64,000 nt of DNA from Patagioenas fasciata. Lineage: Eukaryota > Chordata > Aves > Columbiformes > Columbidae. This document shows positions 1 through 13,500 of this stretch, one piece after another. The position numbers were made by a program, and so were the translations under genes. Numbering within the stretch: the stretch's first letter is position 1; the number at the start of each line of letters is the position of its first letter. The notes beneath the pieces were generated by a model. That model was not told where the DNA came from and made no database searches. It saw only the letters and a program-made list of their open reading frames with translations. The stretch spans positions 26,169,501-26,233,500 of the forward strand of contig NC_092523.1 in the NCBI RefSeq assembly GCF_037038585.1, in the 5' to 3' direction.

Positions 1-558
1 TCAATGTAGTTTTGGACCTATAAGAATTTCAGCATTTTCTTGAACGTTCAAATTCTCATTTTCTGAAACGCGGTTGTGTAGTATGATGTCCTACTCTTAC
101 CTTTTTCCATCTGACACCCAATCTAAAAGACAAACCTCCCAAACACTGGTGTGCTTCTGCAGCTGTGACTAAAATTTGTTCTTTTTATTTCAACCTTTCA
201 GGGTCTTCAGCTATCAGACTGTACCTGAGTTCTCATGCAATCCTTTTTGCAGTTGCTGTATCCCATAAGTCCTTTCTTGTTCTTTTAGGAAGGATTTGCA
301 GTCTTTATTTTCAAATGTATTCTGCTAGATATGAGGGGGATGTATTAAGGAATCATGTATTTTTCATCAGAAGCTATTTTAGATCCGAGGTGCTGATTCC
401 ATCACCACCACCACAACTACTTAACTTACTATTTCAGCAGTACATTGCATCACGTTATATAGTGTTAGATTTATCAGACAATACTAGTTGCTCTACTACT
501 AAAATAAATAATGTCTGTGTTGATTGTTTTTTCAGCTAAATATTGAATTTTTTTTATG

Positions 559-586
559 AGGTTGTTTGACATAGGTTGTTTGACAT
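559..586. repeat. perfect 14-base tandem duplication
   Basis: The unit AGGTTGTTTGACAT occurs twice, head to tail and without mismatch. It is probably a replication-slippage product inside the SLC30A9 intron. Confidence 0.85.
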
Positions 587-750
587 CGCATTCCCTAAAA
601 TCTTAATGACTGGAATTAATGCTTTTAATATATTATTTTTCCCCCACCTCTTTCACATTTTTTTCCTTGGGTTGTCAGGTGAAGTTAAATGAATTGCCTC
701 ATTTGCCCTTCTTAAATTTTGACACACTGTTGTTAATCTTTTTTTCTCTT

Positions 751-1307
751 TGTCGGGGGTTAAGATTGCGGGGTGACAATCAAACCCTGGCAGATGTATT
801 GTTAACCTCCTCTCCCCCCCACTTCCCCCTTTTGCCCCTCCCTCTCCCCCCTTCCCACTCAGGACAGGCGATCGGGAGGGAAAGAAGGACAGAGAGAAGA
901 GAGTTGGAAAAGTTAAAGATGTTTTACTAATGCTACTAATAAGAATAGAGAAAATAATACAAAATATACAAAACCAATCTTGTAAGTCTCAGCAACTGCA
1001 GAGCCAGCACCCAAAGTCCTGGATTAGACTCTGTAGCCAACCGGAGCTGGATTCAGTCTCTCACTAGGCCTCAGTTCACAGCGACGACCAGCAAGGTCCT
1101 CTCCTAATGTCAGCCATGAGGAAAAAAGGGAAAAAAGGGGCCGAGATCCTTGTGATCTCCCACTTTTATATGAAGTATTCACGTGAATGGAATGTTATAC
1201 ACCATTGGTCAGTCTCTCGGTCATCAGTTTCTCGTTGCCCCTCTCGTGAGATGTCCATCCGTGCTTATCAATAAGTTTGCATTCCATTGCTAGGTTTAAC
1301 CAAAACA
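751..1307 (-). mobile_element. solo LTR of an endogenous retrovirus (candidate)
   Basis: Read on the minus strand this 557-base stretch begins TGTTTTGG and ends CCCCGACA, giving TG..CA ends as in retroviral LTRs. It has promoter-like elements in the right order: a CCAAT box (complement of 1204-1208) and a TATAAAAG box (complement of 1163-1170). A poly(A)-signal variant AGTAAA (complement of 923-928) follows, then a purine-rich tract toward the 3' end. Its composition differs from the surrounding AT-rich intron. I saw no second LTR and no gag/pol/env frames, so it would be a solo LTR. No clear target-site duplication is visible at these ends, so the exact limits are uncertain and the family is not identified. 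Confidence 0.6.
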
Positions 1308-4300
1308 TGTGTTGAGTTCTTCAGGAAAATGCAGCTAATATGAAGGCTTTAGCTTACAGGCAAAAATTCACTAAAAGAGAAACTTGTTTTTAACAGAACC
1401 AGGACACTCTTTTTTTTTAATTATTAATTCACGTCAGTATTGTAGGATGAAAAATTAATTTGCCTTCACAGTTTTCTTAGTTCTTTTTACTCTTGAATGC
1501 AGGTTACGGACCCTGCTGAAGTAGTAGGTTTTTTTTTTTCCTTTTAAATATCCAGTATGCTTTTCTGCTACTCATAGAGAAATGCTTTGTTGTACTAATG
1601 TGTTGTGCTTTTTTAGATCAAGAGAACAATGCTTATTGCTTGTTTCTGCTTATTCTGTATCATTAGTAATGATTTTACCATTTCCATCCAGTAGCAGGCT
1701 TGTTTCCAGGTTATAATTTGTTTCTGGTATGCTTAAAAGACGTTCGTTTGTATCACAGACAATGCCTTTTTATGCTTCTGTCAGTTTTTTGGACTTCATA
1801 ATTGCTTTTCTTAGGCTCGTGTTTATTTTTTTCCCCTTTCTTTCCATTTTGCTTGGTAATTCCTATTTGTAGCCTTTATTTCATTTGATCTGGAATGAGC
1901 TTTCAGTCTGAGTTTTTCCCAGCTGTAAAATTATTTTATTTTTTGCTACAAAAACGTTACATTTTCAACTCTCACTCCTTTGGTGCCTAAATCTTTCTTG
2001 TGCTCAGTTTAACTGAAGTGTAGGAGATTGAGCTTTCAGAACTGTGAAATAAAATATATGATGTGGTACAGGCTGTCCTGATTCTGTTCTTATGGAATGA
2101 ATTAATGGATCCCTAGTCATAAACTATTTTATGCAGAGTTTCATCTTTAATTTTTACTTCATTGTAGCAACTGTTGTGTAATTGTGCTGCTGTTATGCTG
2201 GAAAATCTGTCATTTTTAGGGGGGGTTGGGAAGGGGGCAAGTATGACAACTGATGGCTCAAAACCAGTAACTTGACATCCTCTGACAAATTTTTCTTTAA
2301 TGGGAAACTTGCTCTTTTCCCTAGTTTGAATTGATGGTGTCTACTAGTTATCCAGAAGCTTCCATGAGCAAGCTTTGTAACTTAAGTTTTAGCATGCACA
2401 TTTGTATTTTTGAATTATTAGTGTTTTTTTTCTTTTAAATTTCTGACTCGCTGCCTTATCTTTCCTGGACAGATTATAAGCAGTGAGGTAGATTTTTTTT
2501 CTTTTTTTTTTTTCTTCACATTTACAGAATATGCATCATTCCACTGAATTTTATCAGGTTACTGTTTAATGCGAATCTCAAATGTCTCTTGTTATCTTCT
2601 CGCTTAGCTCTGATAGACACTTGATGTATCTTCAAGATTTTGAATCTCATGATTTCAAAATCTCTTTGATAACAGTCATTGAACCACATCCATTATCTTA
2701 AATACCCTCTTGTGTGAGGAGGTTGTTTGATACCAGTTAGGTTACTCCAGTTAATACTGTTTTGTAGCTTCCCACAGAATAGCTGTGTAAATGGGATTTG
2801 AGCTAGAAATTCTCAATTGCCACTGGTAAGCTGATAGTTCTTCTAATCTGCTTGAATGTTTACTAAGATGTATTTTTTGGTGTCTCTATATTTAGTTCAT
2901 GTTCTGTTTCTTTTTCCATGTGCTTAACACTACCCCTCCTCCACCCTGAGCATTACAAGTATTCCATAAACATTTCCTGTGACCGTTCCTCTGAAATTTT
3001 TGCCTCCTGTTGTTTGTAGGCAGTTCCCTGTAGAAGGCTGCTTCTTGAATACATGCCTTCCACTTTCTTCCTGCTCCCCCTGTGAAGTCACTTTTCATTT
3101 ATAAATATTCAGATGACAAGAAACGTTTGCAGTTGGGAAGAGTAAATTTGCTTAAAACAAAGAGCACGCTAATTTGCAAGATGCTGGGAAATTGTACAAC
3201 TTAGTAAAATGAACAGGAAAAAAGTTCAGTACTTTCCATCAAGTGATTTTTCTTGTCAAATCTAAATTTTGTGTTAGAATTTTAAAAATTGTCAAGATTT
3301 CATTTTTCTGTTAATACAGCTGAAGTCTTTGGAATATTTTATAGTTGACCTCAGATACTTGTTTTTCTGTTTTGATTTGGAAATGAATAAATAAAGACTT
3401 TTTAAAAATTTGAAACTTATTTGAGATATATGTCCCATATTTTAGTCTTTTTTTTTCTGGCCCGACTTTGCTACGTATCTTTTTGTCCTTGAAAAAGAGG
3501 ATTTTTTGTTTATTACCTGTATTCATATGTCATGGAATTTGTCTAACAAACTGGAGCAAAACTGCACTATAGAAAAACAGAAGTCTTCTAATGTCCAAAA
3601 TAAACGTATTGGAACATTCGTGTTCTATCATCTATTAGAAAACTTCAGATAAATACACAAGTGCGGCATTTACAAGCAGCTGTATTGTGATTAGTCATGA
3701 TCAGTAGTTCAGTATGATCAAAAATAAATTCCAAACACAATATCCATAACCTTTTCTTACATCAGTTGTAATTTTGAATAGAAAATTCTTCCAGAAGTCA
3801 TGCCTTTACAAATTGTAGTTTTATCTAGGAAAGGACACTTAGGTAACTGCAATGTGTACATTCAGTAATTGGCAAGAAATTATTGTTCTTTATCTCAGAA
3901 TTGAGGATACTGGAAGATTTTAAAATAGTTGCATTCTGTGCAGTAGCAAATGAGTTAAAACTTTTCAGTTCAACTTAAGACTAGGGAAGTTTGCACTTTG
4001 ATGTTGCAGTGTTTTAACACCATTAGTCCAGTTCTAAAATTTGCGATGCTTCTTGTAGTCTGTCTTTTATTTTAGCGAGCCTTTCATAGATGCAGCATAC
4101 TTGTGCCGGTGTAGCAGATACCTGTGAAAGTGGTAGAACTGGTTAAATGTAGATTAGTATTTAATGGCAGTGTGTGGTGACATAAAATGAGGATGTTTGT
4201 CAAAGACAATGGCCTTTTAAAATTACATTATCATTTTACTGTGACGATATTGTTAACATCAGAAAGTCAAACTAGCTAGTTGTTTGTTTTATGTTGTTCT

Positions 4301-4329
4301 ACATTTTCTTCAAAAATTATGTGTTTCAG

Positions 4330-4459
4330 AGCAATTCATGATGTTAAAGCCACAGACATGGGAATGAGCAAAGTGAGATTCAAGGCAGAAGTAGACTTTG
4401 ATGGACGGGTTGTTACTCGTTCTTACCTGGAAAAACAAGACATTGAACAGCTGCTACAA
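4330..4459 (+). CDS. SLC30A9: SLC30A9 coding exon (third from last): start of the C-terminal domain
   Basis: The 130-base exon completes a split codon with its first base and then encodes 43 residues starting AIHDVKATDMGMSKVRFKAE and ending in QLLQ. It is bounded by a TTTCAG acceptor and a GTATG donor. This region follows the cation-efflux membrane domain in ZnT9 and resembles the soluble C-terminal domain of cation diffusion facilitators. From family knowledge, ZnT9 is a mitochondrial zinc exporter needed for mitochondrial zinc balance, and human loss causes a cerebro-renal syndrome. It was also described earlier as a nuclear coactivator. The protein match is strong; the exon limits rest on the splice sites and on phase agreement with the next exon. 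Confidence 0.93.
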
Positions 4460-6863
4460 GTATGTTTTTAAAAAATGATTTTGTAACTTTTAGTATTTGA
4501 TATTTACTTTCCAATTTCAAGTATGTCTGAAAACAAGATTTTCAAGTGAGATACATTCCACGTCTTCGTTTTGAAAAATTGCGCGTTTTTTTTACTTTGT
4601 GTAAGTGTGTTAAATATTAATACACAGAATAACATTATGTGCTACTGAAATAGAGCCACTTCTGGGTTGAGCACGACTTGGGTAGCGTTTAATTAGTTTT
4701 TTTGTTAGAAAATGCAGATTTGTCCAAAATAATTTTGATGAGAATGTAATTCTTCTGATAATTTTTTTATTTAATTAACAAGGCCTGTAGTTAAAACTGG
4801 AAGCCTGTTACCTGACAATATGCATCTGTTGTGGCAGAGCCATCCACCTTGGGTGCTGAAGATGCACTGTTAGGGTTTACAGATCCTGCCATTCAGGCTG
4901 GGCTTGAATGTGGATTGCGTGTATCACATGAGTGAGCTTTTTGACAGCATTCAGCAATTAAACAACCTTAAATCAGTGTCTGTCTCTGATTCCATGTGGC
5001 AAAGCTATGAAGTAAATAATAATTTATCTAAATTACAAAGAGTTTTAAGTCGGCAAAACGTTTTGTTTGCTTACCCATTTTCACCAGTCGTGTGCTTATA
5101 TACGTTTGCTTGTCTACCTACAAGATTTCTGTCTTTGCTACCCTTTCAAAATGAAAAGTAGGTATCAGATGTGTCTGCATTCTATGTCTGTTTGTTAAAC
5201 ACAACTTGGAAGCTGAGTTTACATTTAAATTACTGCAGTTTTTAAAACCAGTAGTTATTGTCTCAGGTTTTAAAAAAGTACTGCTCTTTAATGTCAAAAT
5301 AAGAATGTATGTATATTATAGATACACAGTGCACTAAGTGACCTGTTAATGTATTGGATTTCAATTTAATACATTTTTGAGAGGAAGAATACTGTCAGCT
5401 TTTTACAACTGAGGTACTGCAGCTTTGTTTGCTTTTATATTACCAGGTCTCAGTTGCTTTGCTATTACAGCTGTTCAGTGTGCGACTTTTCCTTTCAAAG
5501 GCTTTGATGGCTTCTGATCCTTACCCACTATTTCTTTGGCCATTGCATGCAGTCTTCACTGGTTCTTCCAGCTGGTATTGTTGGGAAAGTTCTTTCTGAT
5601 TGTTTCTAGGTTGGCAACTGTTGCTCGTACAGGTTGTGGTAGCTTCATGTAGTAAGCAGGTGTCAGGTGTGGAACTGTTGTTGCAGGATAGCTGCTTTCA
5701 GGGAGACTCAGCCACCCTAAGTCAAGGGCAAACTTAGCGTTTGCCTTTTTCAAATAACTAACTCGTAAAATTAGCATTGATAGCAACATTTACTCTTTCT
5801 AAAGTTGTGAAATATTTGTTGAATTGCTGTCATTCAGATTAATCTTTTCTTTTTCTTTTTAGACTCGCCATGATCCTAGGTTGTTGTGGTTGGGATATCT
5901 TTTGAGCTCATTCAATTATGTTATTCCTCTTCAGTTTTAGAGTAATGGGGGGAAATACTAAATTGCTGTTGTGTTCTAACTGTATATACAAGAATTAGCT
6001 ATTTAATAATTATTGTGTCTGTTAGCAATAACCTATTTGTCATAAACATACTGCAGCTGTATCACCTAAAATACGGTGAGGTACTACAGGGCAAATGGCT
6101 AGTGGCTGACTTGGTTCTTGGTGTGTGGCCTCTAAGGAAGGCTCATGATGATGCGTTAATACCTGCTTTGGTGCTTCTGATGTCTGTGGCTTTTTGGAGG
6201 GAGGAGCATAGCGTCCTGTCCTCCTTAACCTTGTTTCTTCAATTTTGTAAGCTGTGGGTCTCCAGTCTGAGTTCTTACCAACTGCCTTTGAGTTTTTTTG
6301 ATATTACGGAGGAGCTATATTTACAGCAGCAGCATTCGTAGTAATCCTTGTAGGTTTTCAGATGACTTGGTAATGTGATGCCCAGAGTATGCAGTGTAAT
6401 GGAACAGTGAGAATGTATGAAAATGAGGAAAGAATACATAGGGGTACCCTGCTCTGCCTTGCTGTGAGGAGGGGATACCCCAGAAACTTCTAGAAAATGA
6501 GTGAAAATCTCTAAACTTACTTGGAAAATAAAGGAGAAAACCCATTAAAGATAAAACGGTTTATGTCAAGTGCAGGTGTAATGGTAAGCCAGCTGTCCTA
6601 ATCTTTTCTGTCTTTGAGACTAAAGAGTTAGGATGCTTTGAAAGGAAATGGCAAAAGCTGAAAAGTGGGTGTTCTGTGGTTTGGTTTTGTTTGGTTGGTG
6701 GGTTTCGTTGTTGTTGTTTTTGTTGTTTGTTGTATGTTTTTTTTTTTATTGTCTTTTCTTTTCTTCCCCTCCTCCCTCTCCTGCTTGAAATATGTCAGGA
6801 CCCTCTGTAGTGTTATTCCTTTCTTTCACTCAGCTCAGTCTCTTAAATTTGACTTCTTCCTAG
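4460..6863 (+). other. SLC30A9 intron
   Basis: AT-rich intron between two recognised coding exons, with a GT/T-rich tract around 6668-6770 before the acceptor. No repeats or RNA genes recognised. Confidence 0.85.
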
Positions 6864-6977
6864 GAAATTCAGCAAGTGAAAACCCTTGAAGAATTAGAAG
6901 CCTTCATGCTTAAGCATGGTGAGAATATTATTGACACACTGGGAGCTGAAGTAGACAGACTTGAGAAGGACTTAAAG
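6864..6977 (+). CDS. SLC30A9: SLC30A9 coding exon (second from last)
   Basis: A 114-base exon, exactly 38 codons, phase 0 at both ends. It runs from EIQQVKTLEELEAF to LEKDLK and includes the HGENIIDTLGAEVDRLEK stretch characteristic of ZnT9. The acceptor is CTTCCTAG, preceded by a T-rich tract, and the donor is GTAAAA. The second half is charged and heptad-like, so it is probably a helix at the end of the soluble domain. It joins without frame loss to the exons at 4330-4459 and 8449-8493. Confidence 0.93.
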
Positions 6978-8448
6978 GTAAAATGTGGCTGCTTATTAGG
7001 GAATACTTATTCTGTGATATATTTTAAACAATATCACTGTATCTGCTTTTTGGGATCTTGTTTGTAAATATGGGAGAGGGAAGAGGTTGATAATCCTAAT
7101 GCAAATTTTCTTGCTATAGAATCATTAACAAAGTTCTGACCAACAGGAGAGCCTTGCTTTGTTGTTGATCTGTTTGTTATGTATTTTGTTCAATTTTATA
7201 ACACTGTAGAACAATATTTTTGTGAAATGAGACCTGATTGTGTCGTTGTTACTGTGTTCTCAAAATACCTAGTTAGTTACAACTTACTGAATTCTATTTT
7301 AATTGTAAAGAAGCAAATTTCAGTCTTTATTTTTTCTAAATCTGGTACTTAGCATTGTATCAAATATATCAGTGTGTGATGAGGACTTTGCTCAACATAG
7401 TTTTGCTCTTGTTGAAACGGTACAGTTTACTTCTTTAATGAGCCTGTAATAACATTTTTTTCTGTGATTTAAATATCCTGTGGTTGGTGTGACACAGTTT
7501 TTAATTGTAGAACTGTAGCTGTTAATCTTACCTTTTCTGGCATGAATACAGAACTATAAGTGTACTGACTGCCAGACAAATACATTCCTGTCATGACTGC
7601 CTTTTCTATTCATGAGGAGACACTGCTTAAGAGCACGTCTGTCCTTTCTTTTTATATTTGGTAAATATTCTAGTTTTAGTTTCTGTTCCTAGAGTGATGC
7701 TGTTTAAAAATCAAAATTTATTTTTGAGTTTAATTGTATCAGCAGATCCAGTTCTTTGTGGTTTTTGAGGAGTAGAATCATAACTAATTATTTTATAAGC
7801 TGTTTTTTGGTATAGGCAGGGATTTCAGTGTTGCTGTTGAATATGCTTTACTAAATATGCTAGTCAGATTTACATGCCAGATGACTTTGAAGTCAGTGAC
7901 TTTCAGTGAACATCTCATGGATTTTACAGTCTGTGTAATGACGATAACCTATTTCGTACAATATCAGAAAATGCAGATTTCTTAATAGAAACAATATTTT
8001 TGAATCTTTATAAATAGCTTCAATGGCACAGAACAAATTATTTCAGCAATCTTATCCGTTATTCAGGAAAATATCTGTTAAACATATATCTCTCAGTTTA
8101 AGGAAGTTTTATTTAAAGAGTTTTGTATAAAAACTGCCTTTTTAAAATCAAGCGAGCTACTTCATAATTTATAAAGCATAAGAACTATTTTTTCTTTGGT
8201 GTTGAAAAGTATTTGTCAAACAAAAAAAGACAGCCTTCAAAAACTTGCTTATAGTACGGGCAGTGTTTGTTGAAGCTATTCCTTGTTTTGAAGTAGTCCC
8301 TGTGTTAAAATAGTCCCTATCTTACCAGAAAAGGGAGTTTGTTATCCAGTTGCCAACATCATACCAAGAATATGTTATTTGTATCCATGTACAAAAATGT
8401 GTTTGAATATTTAAAAAAGAATGTATTTTTTGTTGAATTTTATTTCAG
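6978..8448 (+). other. SLC30A9 last intron
   Basis: AT-rich intron with a GTAAAA donor and a TTTCAG acceptor. Nothing further recognised. Confidence 0.88.
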
Positions 8449-8493
8449 CAACGAAATCCTGATGTTCGTCATGTGGATTTGGAGATACTATAG
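8449..8493 (+). CDS. SLC30A9: SLC30A9 last coding exon and stop codon
   Basis: After a TATTTCAG acceptor, 14 codons read QRNPDVRHVDLEIL and end in TAG at 8491-8493. This is the conserved C-terminus of ZnT9. The preceding exon ends at a complete codon, so the join is in frame. The same exon must continue as the 3' UTR. Confidence 0.92.
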   Translation, partial: QRNPDVRHVDLEIL

Positions 8494-10550
8494 ACTGGGC
8501 AGAAGAAATCTTCAGGTTGCAACCATTTGGGAAAGAAGTCGTGTAAAGGGCTGAAAAGCTTCTGAAATTGCAGCGACCTCAGCACCGTACCTCGCTTACT
8601 TGTGCTGTGAGCTTCCTGGGCTGTTAGCACTGCTCTGTTTATAAAAGAGCGCTAGACTTGCAGACAAAAATTTCTATGGCAAAATAAGTTTTAAAAAGCT
8701 ACTTGACTTAAATTCCACAGGAGAGTCTGTCAGAGCATATTTACTGCAATTCAGAACTTGAGGTCTAGTTAGGCAAATATTAGCTGCCTGTGAAAATATA
8801 CAACACACTTAGTTTTTCCATTTGTGTCCCTATGCAGTGAGTTTGCACTTCTCCAGTTTCTTTCAAGATATCATTAGAGATTCTTGGGAGATATTAAGAT
8901 TAGCTAGGAAGAGTTTGTTCCAGTGGAACCTGCCAATCTTAAACTAATTGTAAGATTTCAACTGTGTGATTGTTTCACAGTTTTTCTTTTCTATGAGATA
9001 AGTTCTTTCAAACAGGCACTGACCTTCTGTCAAGTACCATGATCTGGAAACCTGCTTTTCGCCACCATTGCAATTACCAGCTGCACTTCAGAAAAATAAG
9101 ATTTTTCTCCTCAGTGGAGTCACCTGTATGTGGTTAGCCAGAGTACGTTAAGTTACTGTGAAGAAATTACTGTGCAGAGATTTCAGTGAACTTCTTCTGG
9201 TTTAAATTTTGTTCTTTTTTCTCTACTTTGACACTTGTTCTTTTATTTGTAAACATCTTCAGATGTAATCTGGGAGATATTTATGGTAGCGCCTGTTAAA
9301 AGTTACCTGGCACTTTTTGCTTTTTATACTTTTAATAGACTGTCTTGTCAGAAATGGTCTTTGCTAGAAGGTGTAAGAGATGTAGTTGGAAGTTACAATA
9401 GCAAAAAATGTATTAGAACTATTTATAATTAAAGAAATGAATACATTGTATTTTTAATTTATTTACCTCTAGACATTTTCTGTTATCTGAATTCTAAACC
9501 ACTTTCTGTATTTGAAGAATTGACCTTGCTTGTTTGGCAAAGTAAATCTATCAGTGGTCCTCAACAATCCTGAGATAAGTGCTTAGAGTTTATAACTTTG
9601 AAATGTGCAATTCTAGCACTGCACACAATCAGCCTCAAGACTTTCTGCAATAGGCACCCAGGTTGTACCAGATTCTTTGAGACCCAGTCTTTGTTAGTAA
9701 AGCCATGGGTACTGATCATGCAAGTTGAAATGTGAAATCACTGCACATAAATAACTCTTGAGGGAAACCTTTTACGCACTTTAACATATTACAGTAAAAT
9801 GAGAATTCCTCATGGGTGAGAGGTGGTAATAAGACCCTCCTAGTGACTCAGTCGCTGAGTAATGACTGACTTGCTTAAGGAAGAAATCTTGATAAGAAAC
9901 ACAAATCTTCGAACATCAATTTAAGATAAAATTATAAACATTGCAGCAAATAATAATTGTGGAGACCAATATGTCCAGATTTGACTAAAAGCTTTTTAAA
10001 ATGTTTTGGGTTTTTTTTTTTCATACTAAGTGTCACCAGTGAACTATGAGAATTTAAAATATTAATAGCATGCCTTCTGACAACTGCAAAGCATGTTGCA
10101 TGCTGGTCACTTTCAGTAGCAAAACATTCCAGGGTTTAGTTACAGATGGGGATTTACATACAGTAATTGTGGGCAAAGTGGGCTCTTTAGACCGTAATTC
10201 CAGTTCATTAGTGGCTTCTTTATAGTGTATGATTACATCTAATCTGAAAGAAGGCTTTATCTTTTCTCCTATTGTAGAACTAGTTAGTATATTTAAACCT
10301 GATGATTCGAAATGCAGTCTAAAGGTAACACTGTATCAAGTAAATAAGGCATATTTTAGCACATTATAAGTCATTACCTTTCTACTCACTCTTCCATGTA
10401 AACTTCATCTCATTTCATTATGCACTCTACTGATGTTTGTCTCATTCATGAAGAGCGCTGGAATCTGATAATGCATAACCTCTTTCCTTCTTCCTAGAAT
10501 ATTTAAATGGATTTTGAATTTGAATAAACACGTTGGTAAACCCATTGTTC
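8494..10550 (+). other. SLC30A9: probable SLC30A9 3' UTR
   Basis: Sequence after the SLC30A9 stop codon. It is AT-rich and without significant open frames. The first poly(A)-signal candidates in sense orientation are ATTAAA at 9428-9433 and AATAAA at 10523-10528; a later AATAAA is at 11485-11490. Which one is used cannot be told from the sequence, so the right limit is a guess. Confidence 0.45.
10523..10528 (+). terminator. candidate SLC30A9 poly(A) signal AATAAA
   Basis: First canonical AATAAA downstream of the SLC30A9 stop codon in sense orientation, about 2 kb into the presumed 3' UTR. A weaker ATTAAA is at 9428-9433. Confidence 0.35.
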
Positions 10551-13500
10551 CAGAAATCTTAAGAACTCGAAGAGAGGTAAAACTGAGAAAATGCTCTTAC
10601 TGGGGAGGTTAGTGAAGCCAGCCAGTATGACCCGAGTGGTTTGTGTGCTGGAGTTACTGATGAATGAGTAGTGGTAGTATGCGCTTTGCAGGGCAGGAGT
10701 TTCACTGAGAGGTTAGTAAATGTCATCTCAATACTGAAGCGTTCCCAGATCTTGTTTAAGATGGGGCATGAGTTTATATTCTTACAGGGCATCTGCTCCA
10801 AGAGCCTATAAAATGTTTTGTTATTCATCAGAGATGTAATTCCTATGAATTCTAGTCTTAATTTCCTTATCTGAGACAGAAGCATACCCATCCACAGACC
10901 TTTTGTTTGTATTCCAAGATAAAATTCAAGTCCTGGTCTCCTTGTTACATTACTGATTATAGCATCACAATATGTTAAATTTAAGAAGCCAGAACTTGAA
11001 TGTTTTTGGGTACATAACAGTTGTGTAGTTTGAGGACCCAGTTCCATTTTTGAAAACGACCTGGATGGTGATGTACCACAAAATGGTAGGCAGGCTGGTG
11101 TTGACGGTACCTTGTGAGTTTACCTGTCTTGCAGTTGGATGAAAATGTCAATTCATTGAGCCTGTCAGGTGGGAAAGGAAAAGTAATTCTGAACTGTTAC
11201 ATTTTAATATCTATTATACTTCACAGATTGTTTTTAACAGTTTTGATATTTTTACTGCTTTTTTTTTTTTTTTTCCTGTCTTCATGATGTGGGTGATGTG
11301 GGTCCAAGTACTTAGTTTACTTTTATTTTAGTGTTTTTTGTGGAAAATGTTCAGCTAGTACACTCATGCAATAGCATTCTCAGAATTAAAGAAAACTTGT
11401 GGAGGAATGTTTTTTTTTTTTCTTTATCACAAATGTAATGTTTCTTTTAGATTGATTTTAAGGAGGAGTGAGGATTTAGCTAACAATAAAGATATATTCT
11501 AGGATTTTTTCCAATTAAGGTGTGATCTTCTAAAATTTATTTTTGTAGAATGACCTTGCAGGTTCTGTCTTTTCAAATTTTCAAAGTACTGCTGTCCTCT
11601 GCTTTGTGAAAGATGCTTACGTGTTGTGCAACGTCTCATAATTCTGTAAAACTTGCGATGTTTGAAAAAATTGTCTTGGTGTTCCAACATGGCCAGTGAT
11701 CTTAATGTGTTTTAAGTCAAAGTTGTCTGGACATTAGTAATACTTGTTTTCCTGTATAGTTTGTTTTTCTAGAAAAGATAAAATTCTGAAGTGATTTTCA
11801 AATTTAAATTGTTTCAAATCTAAATTGTCTCCCTAATACACTGTGGAATTCAGTATTTGATGTAGTCCCCCTCTACCCTTCTGCTTTGTGAAGTGTTCAT
11901 TAAGCTTGTTGTAGTAATAACTACTTCAGTGACCTGTGGTATTAGCAGAGACTGTTTGCTCTCAGTTCTGGTCTAGGAGTAGCAGGGACTCGGGGAACAG
12001 GAGAACATATTTTTTTAAGGACAAGTTGGATCATTTATCCTCTGTGACTCCATTCAAGCTGAAGGATTTTTAGCCTCTGCTTTTCTCTTTCCTTGAATTC
12101 CTGCACAGATTTTATTTTTTTTTTTAATACCTTTTAGAGGAGGAAGCCATGATGAGCCTTTTTTTTAATAGCAGGGCTAGATGGTACTCTTGATCTCTGG
12201 ATTTTGTACTGTATTTCTTGGTCGTGGATAGTTGACAATAGCGATTGCTGTTTTGAAAGCTACAAATCACGTTAGCCAAAACTACCAGAGTTTCAGGATT
12301 CTGGCAGATGCAAATTTTTCAGTTATATCTGAAGACTCAGTTTTTACTGAGAGATTTTTACTGGCCTCTCTTTGATAAAGAAGAGTATAGGGAAGAGCTT
12401 TACGTGTGTTTTGTCTAGGTAATACACTGATTGCAATTCTGTGCTCTCTTTTATTTGTTATCATTTTAGCTGACTTATCTTTTTTCCATAACAAAGAAAA
12501 AAATCTGCATTGTGGAAGTACCTCAACTAAGAATGTTTGTATCCAGTGCAGGCTTCTGGCAAAGGGTTCGTAGGCTTTTGTGTGTTGAAACTCTGGCAAT
12601 TTTTGAAAATTGTCAATTAAATAGTCCATTTTCTAAAGTTGATTTATATGTGTTTCTTATGAAAGAATCCACAGAAGCATATTGTTTAAGATTTGAAAGA
12701 AAAGTATTTCATTTGATAGTCATATGTTCTTAAGGCATTTTGGCTTGATAGAACAATTGATTAATATTGACTCCTGTACAAAAAGTGAACTTCTGTGCAT
12801 GCCTAAAGGCCCGCACTGCAGAAGCGAATATAAAATGAAAGTGTGCTTTTTTTCTTCTAGCTTAAGTAACGTGCTGCCTCTATTCTTATTGTTAGCTCTG
12901 AGCGGAGTACCACTCTCATCTCTTTTGCAGTTTACCTGCTTAATATAAATGAGAAGTTCAGGTGTACCAAAAAGATGTTTTTTGTGGAGAAGAATTGCAT
13001 AGCTTAAGTAATTTTTCCTTTCTTGTTAGTGAGACACAAATGATTAAGATCAAAAGTAGACTGTATCTTTATAGAGAAATAGGAAACAGGCTTTAAAGCA
13101 TAATAGTTAGATTTTTGAAATGAATGTCCTTTGAGAAAGCTAAAATGTGCCAGGTTGTATAGACTGTAGTAACTGCAGTCAATCAGGCTTCGCTGAAGCA
13201 GAAGAAGAGAAACTATAATGAAGTGTGTGGTGAAAAGAAAAGAATACAAGGAAGCGAAAAAAACTTTAGGTGTTGAGCACTGGAGAATAGAAAAATATGA
13301 ACATATGTGGCCGGAAATAAGAAATGATGACTGGAGAGGAAAAGAACAGTAAGAAATCGTATTTGGTTAGAATGCATAAAACGATGTAGTATGACACGCT
13401 CTTAGTAGTATTAAGATAGTTGGGTGATTCTTCCATCCCACTCCCAGGATAAACTCATCTCCTTTTTTCCTTTAATGAAAATCAGTGCCTCTGTTTAACC

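Larger units (their letters stand above)
1..4329 (+). other. SLC30A9 intron (left part)
   Basis: AT-rich intronic sequence with many T-runs. It contains a perfect 14-base tandem duplication (559-586) and the LTR candidate at about 751-1307. The short open frames here show no recognisable protein and look like chance. Confidence 0.75.
1..8493 (+). other. SLC30A9: SLC30A9 (ZnT9) gene, 3' part
   Basis: Gene span covering the last three coding exons and their introns; the 5' part lies left of the window. The three exons join in frame (phase 2, then 0, then 0) and encode about 95 residues matching the extreme C-terminus of the vertebrate zinc transporter 9 family, ending in the family's C-terminal residues HVDLEIL. 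I searched 1-4329 for the preceding exon, which should end just before the split arginine codon of the exon at 4330, and could not find a convincing one. It is probably outside the window. BEND4 follows tail to tail, as in other vertebrates. Confidence 0.9.

Noticed and set aside
1501..1535. possible upstream SLC30A9 exon (reads VTDPAEVV after a CAG)
   Set aside because: Resembles the expected DPAV residues only briefly; the phase and the split arginine codon do not fit the exon at 4330.
10559..11047. 162-codon minus-strand open frame
   Set aside because: No recognisable domain, no splice context, and composition like the surrounding AT-rich DNA; probably chance.
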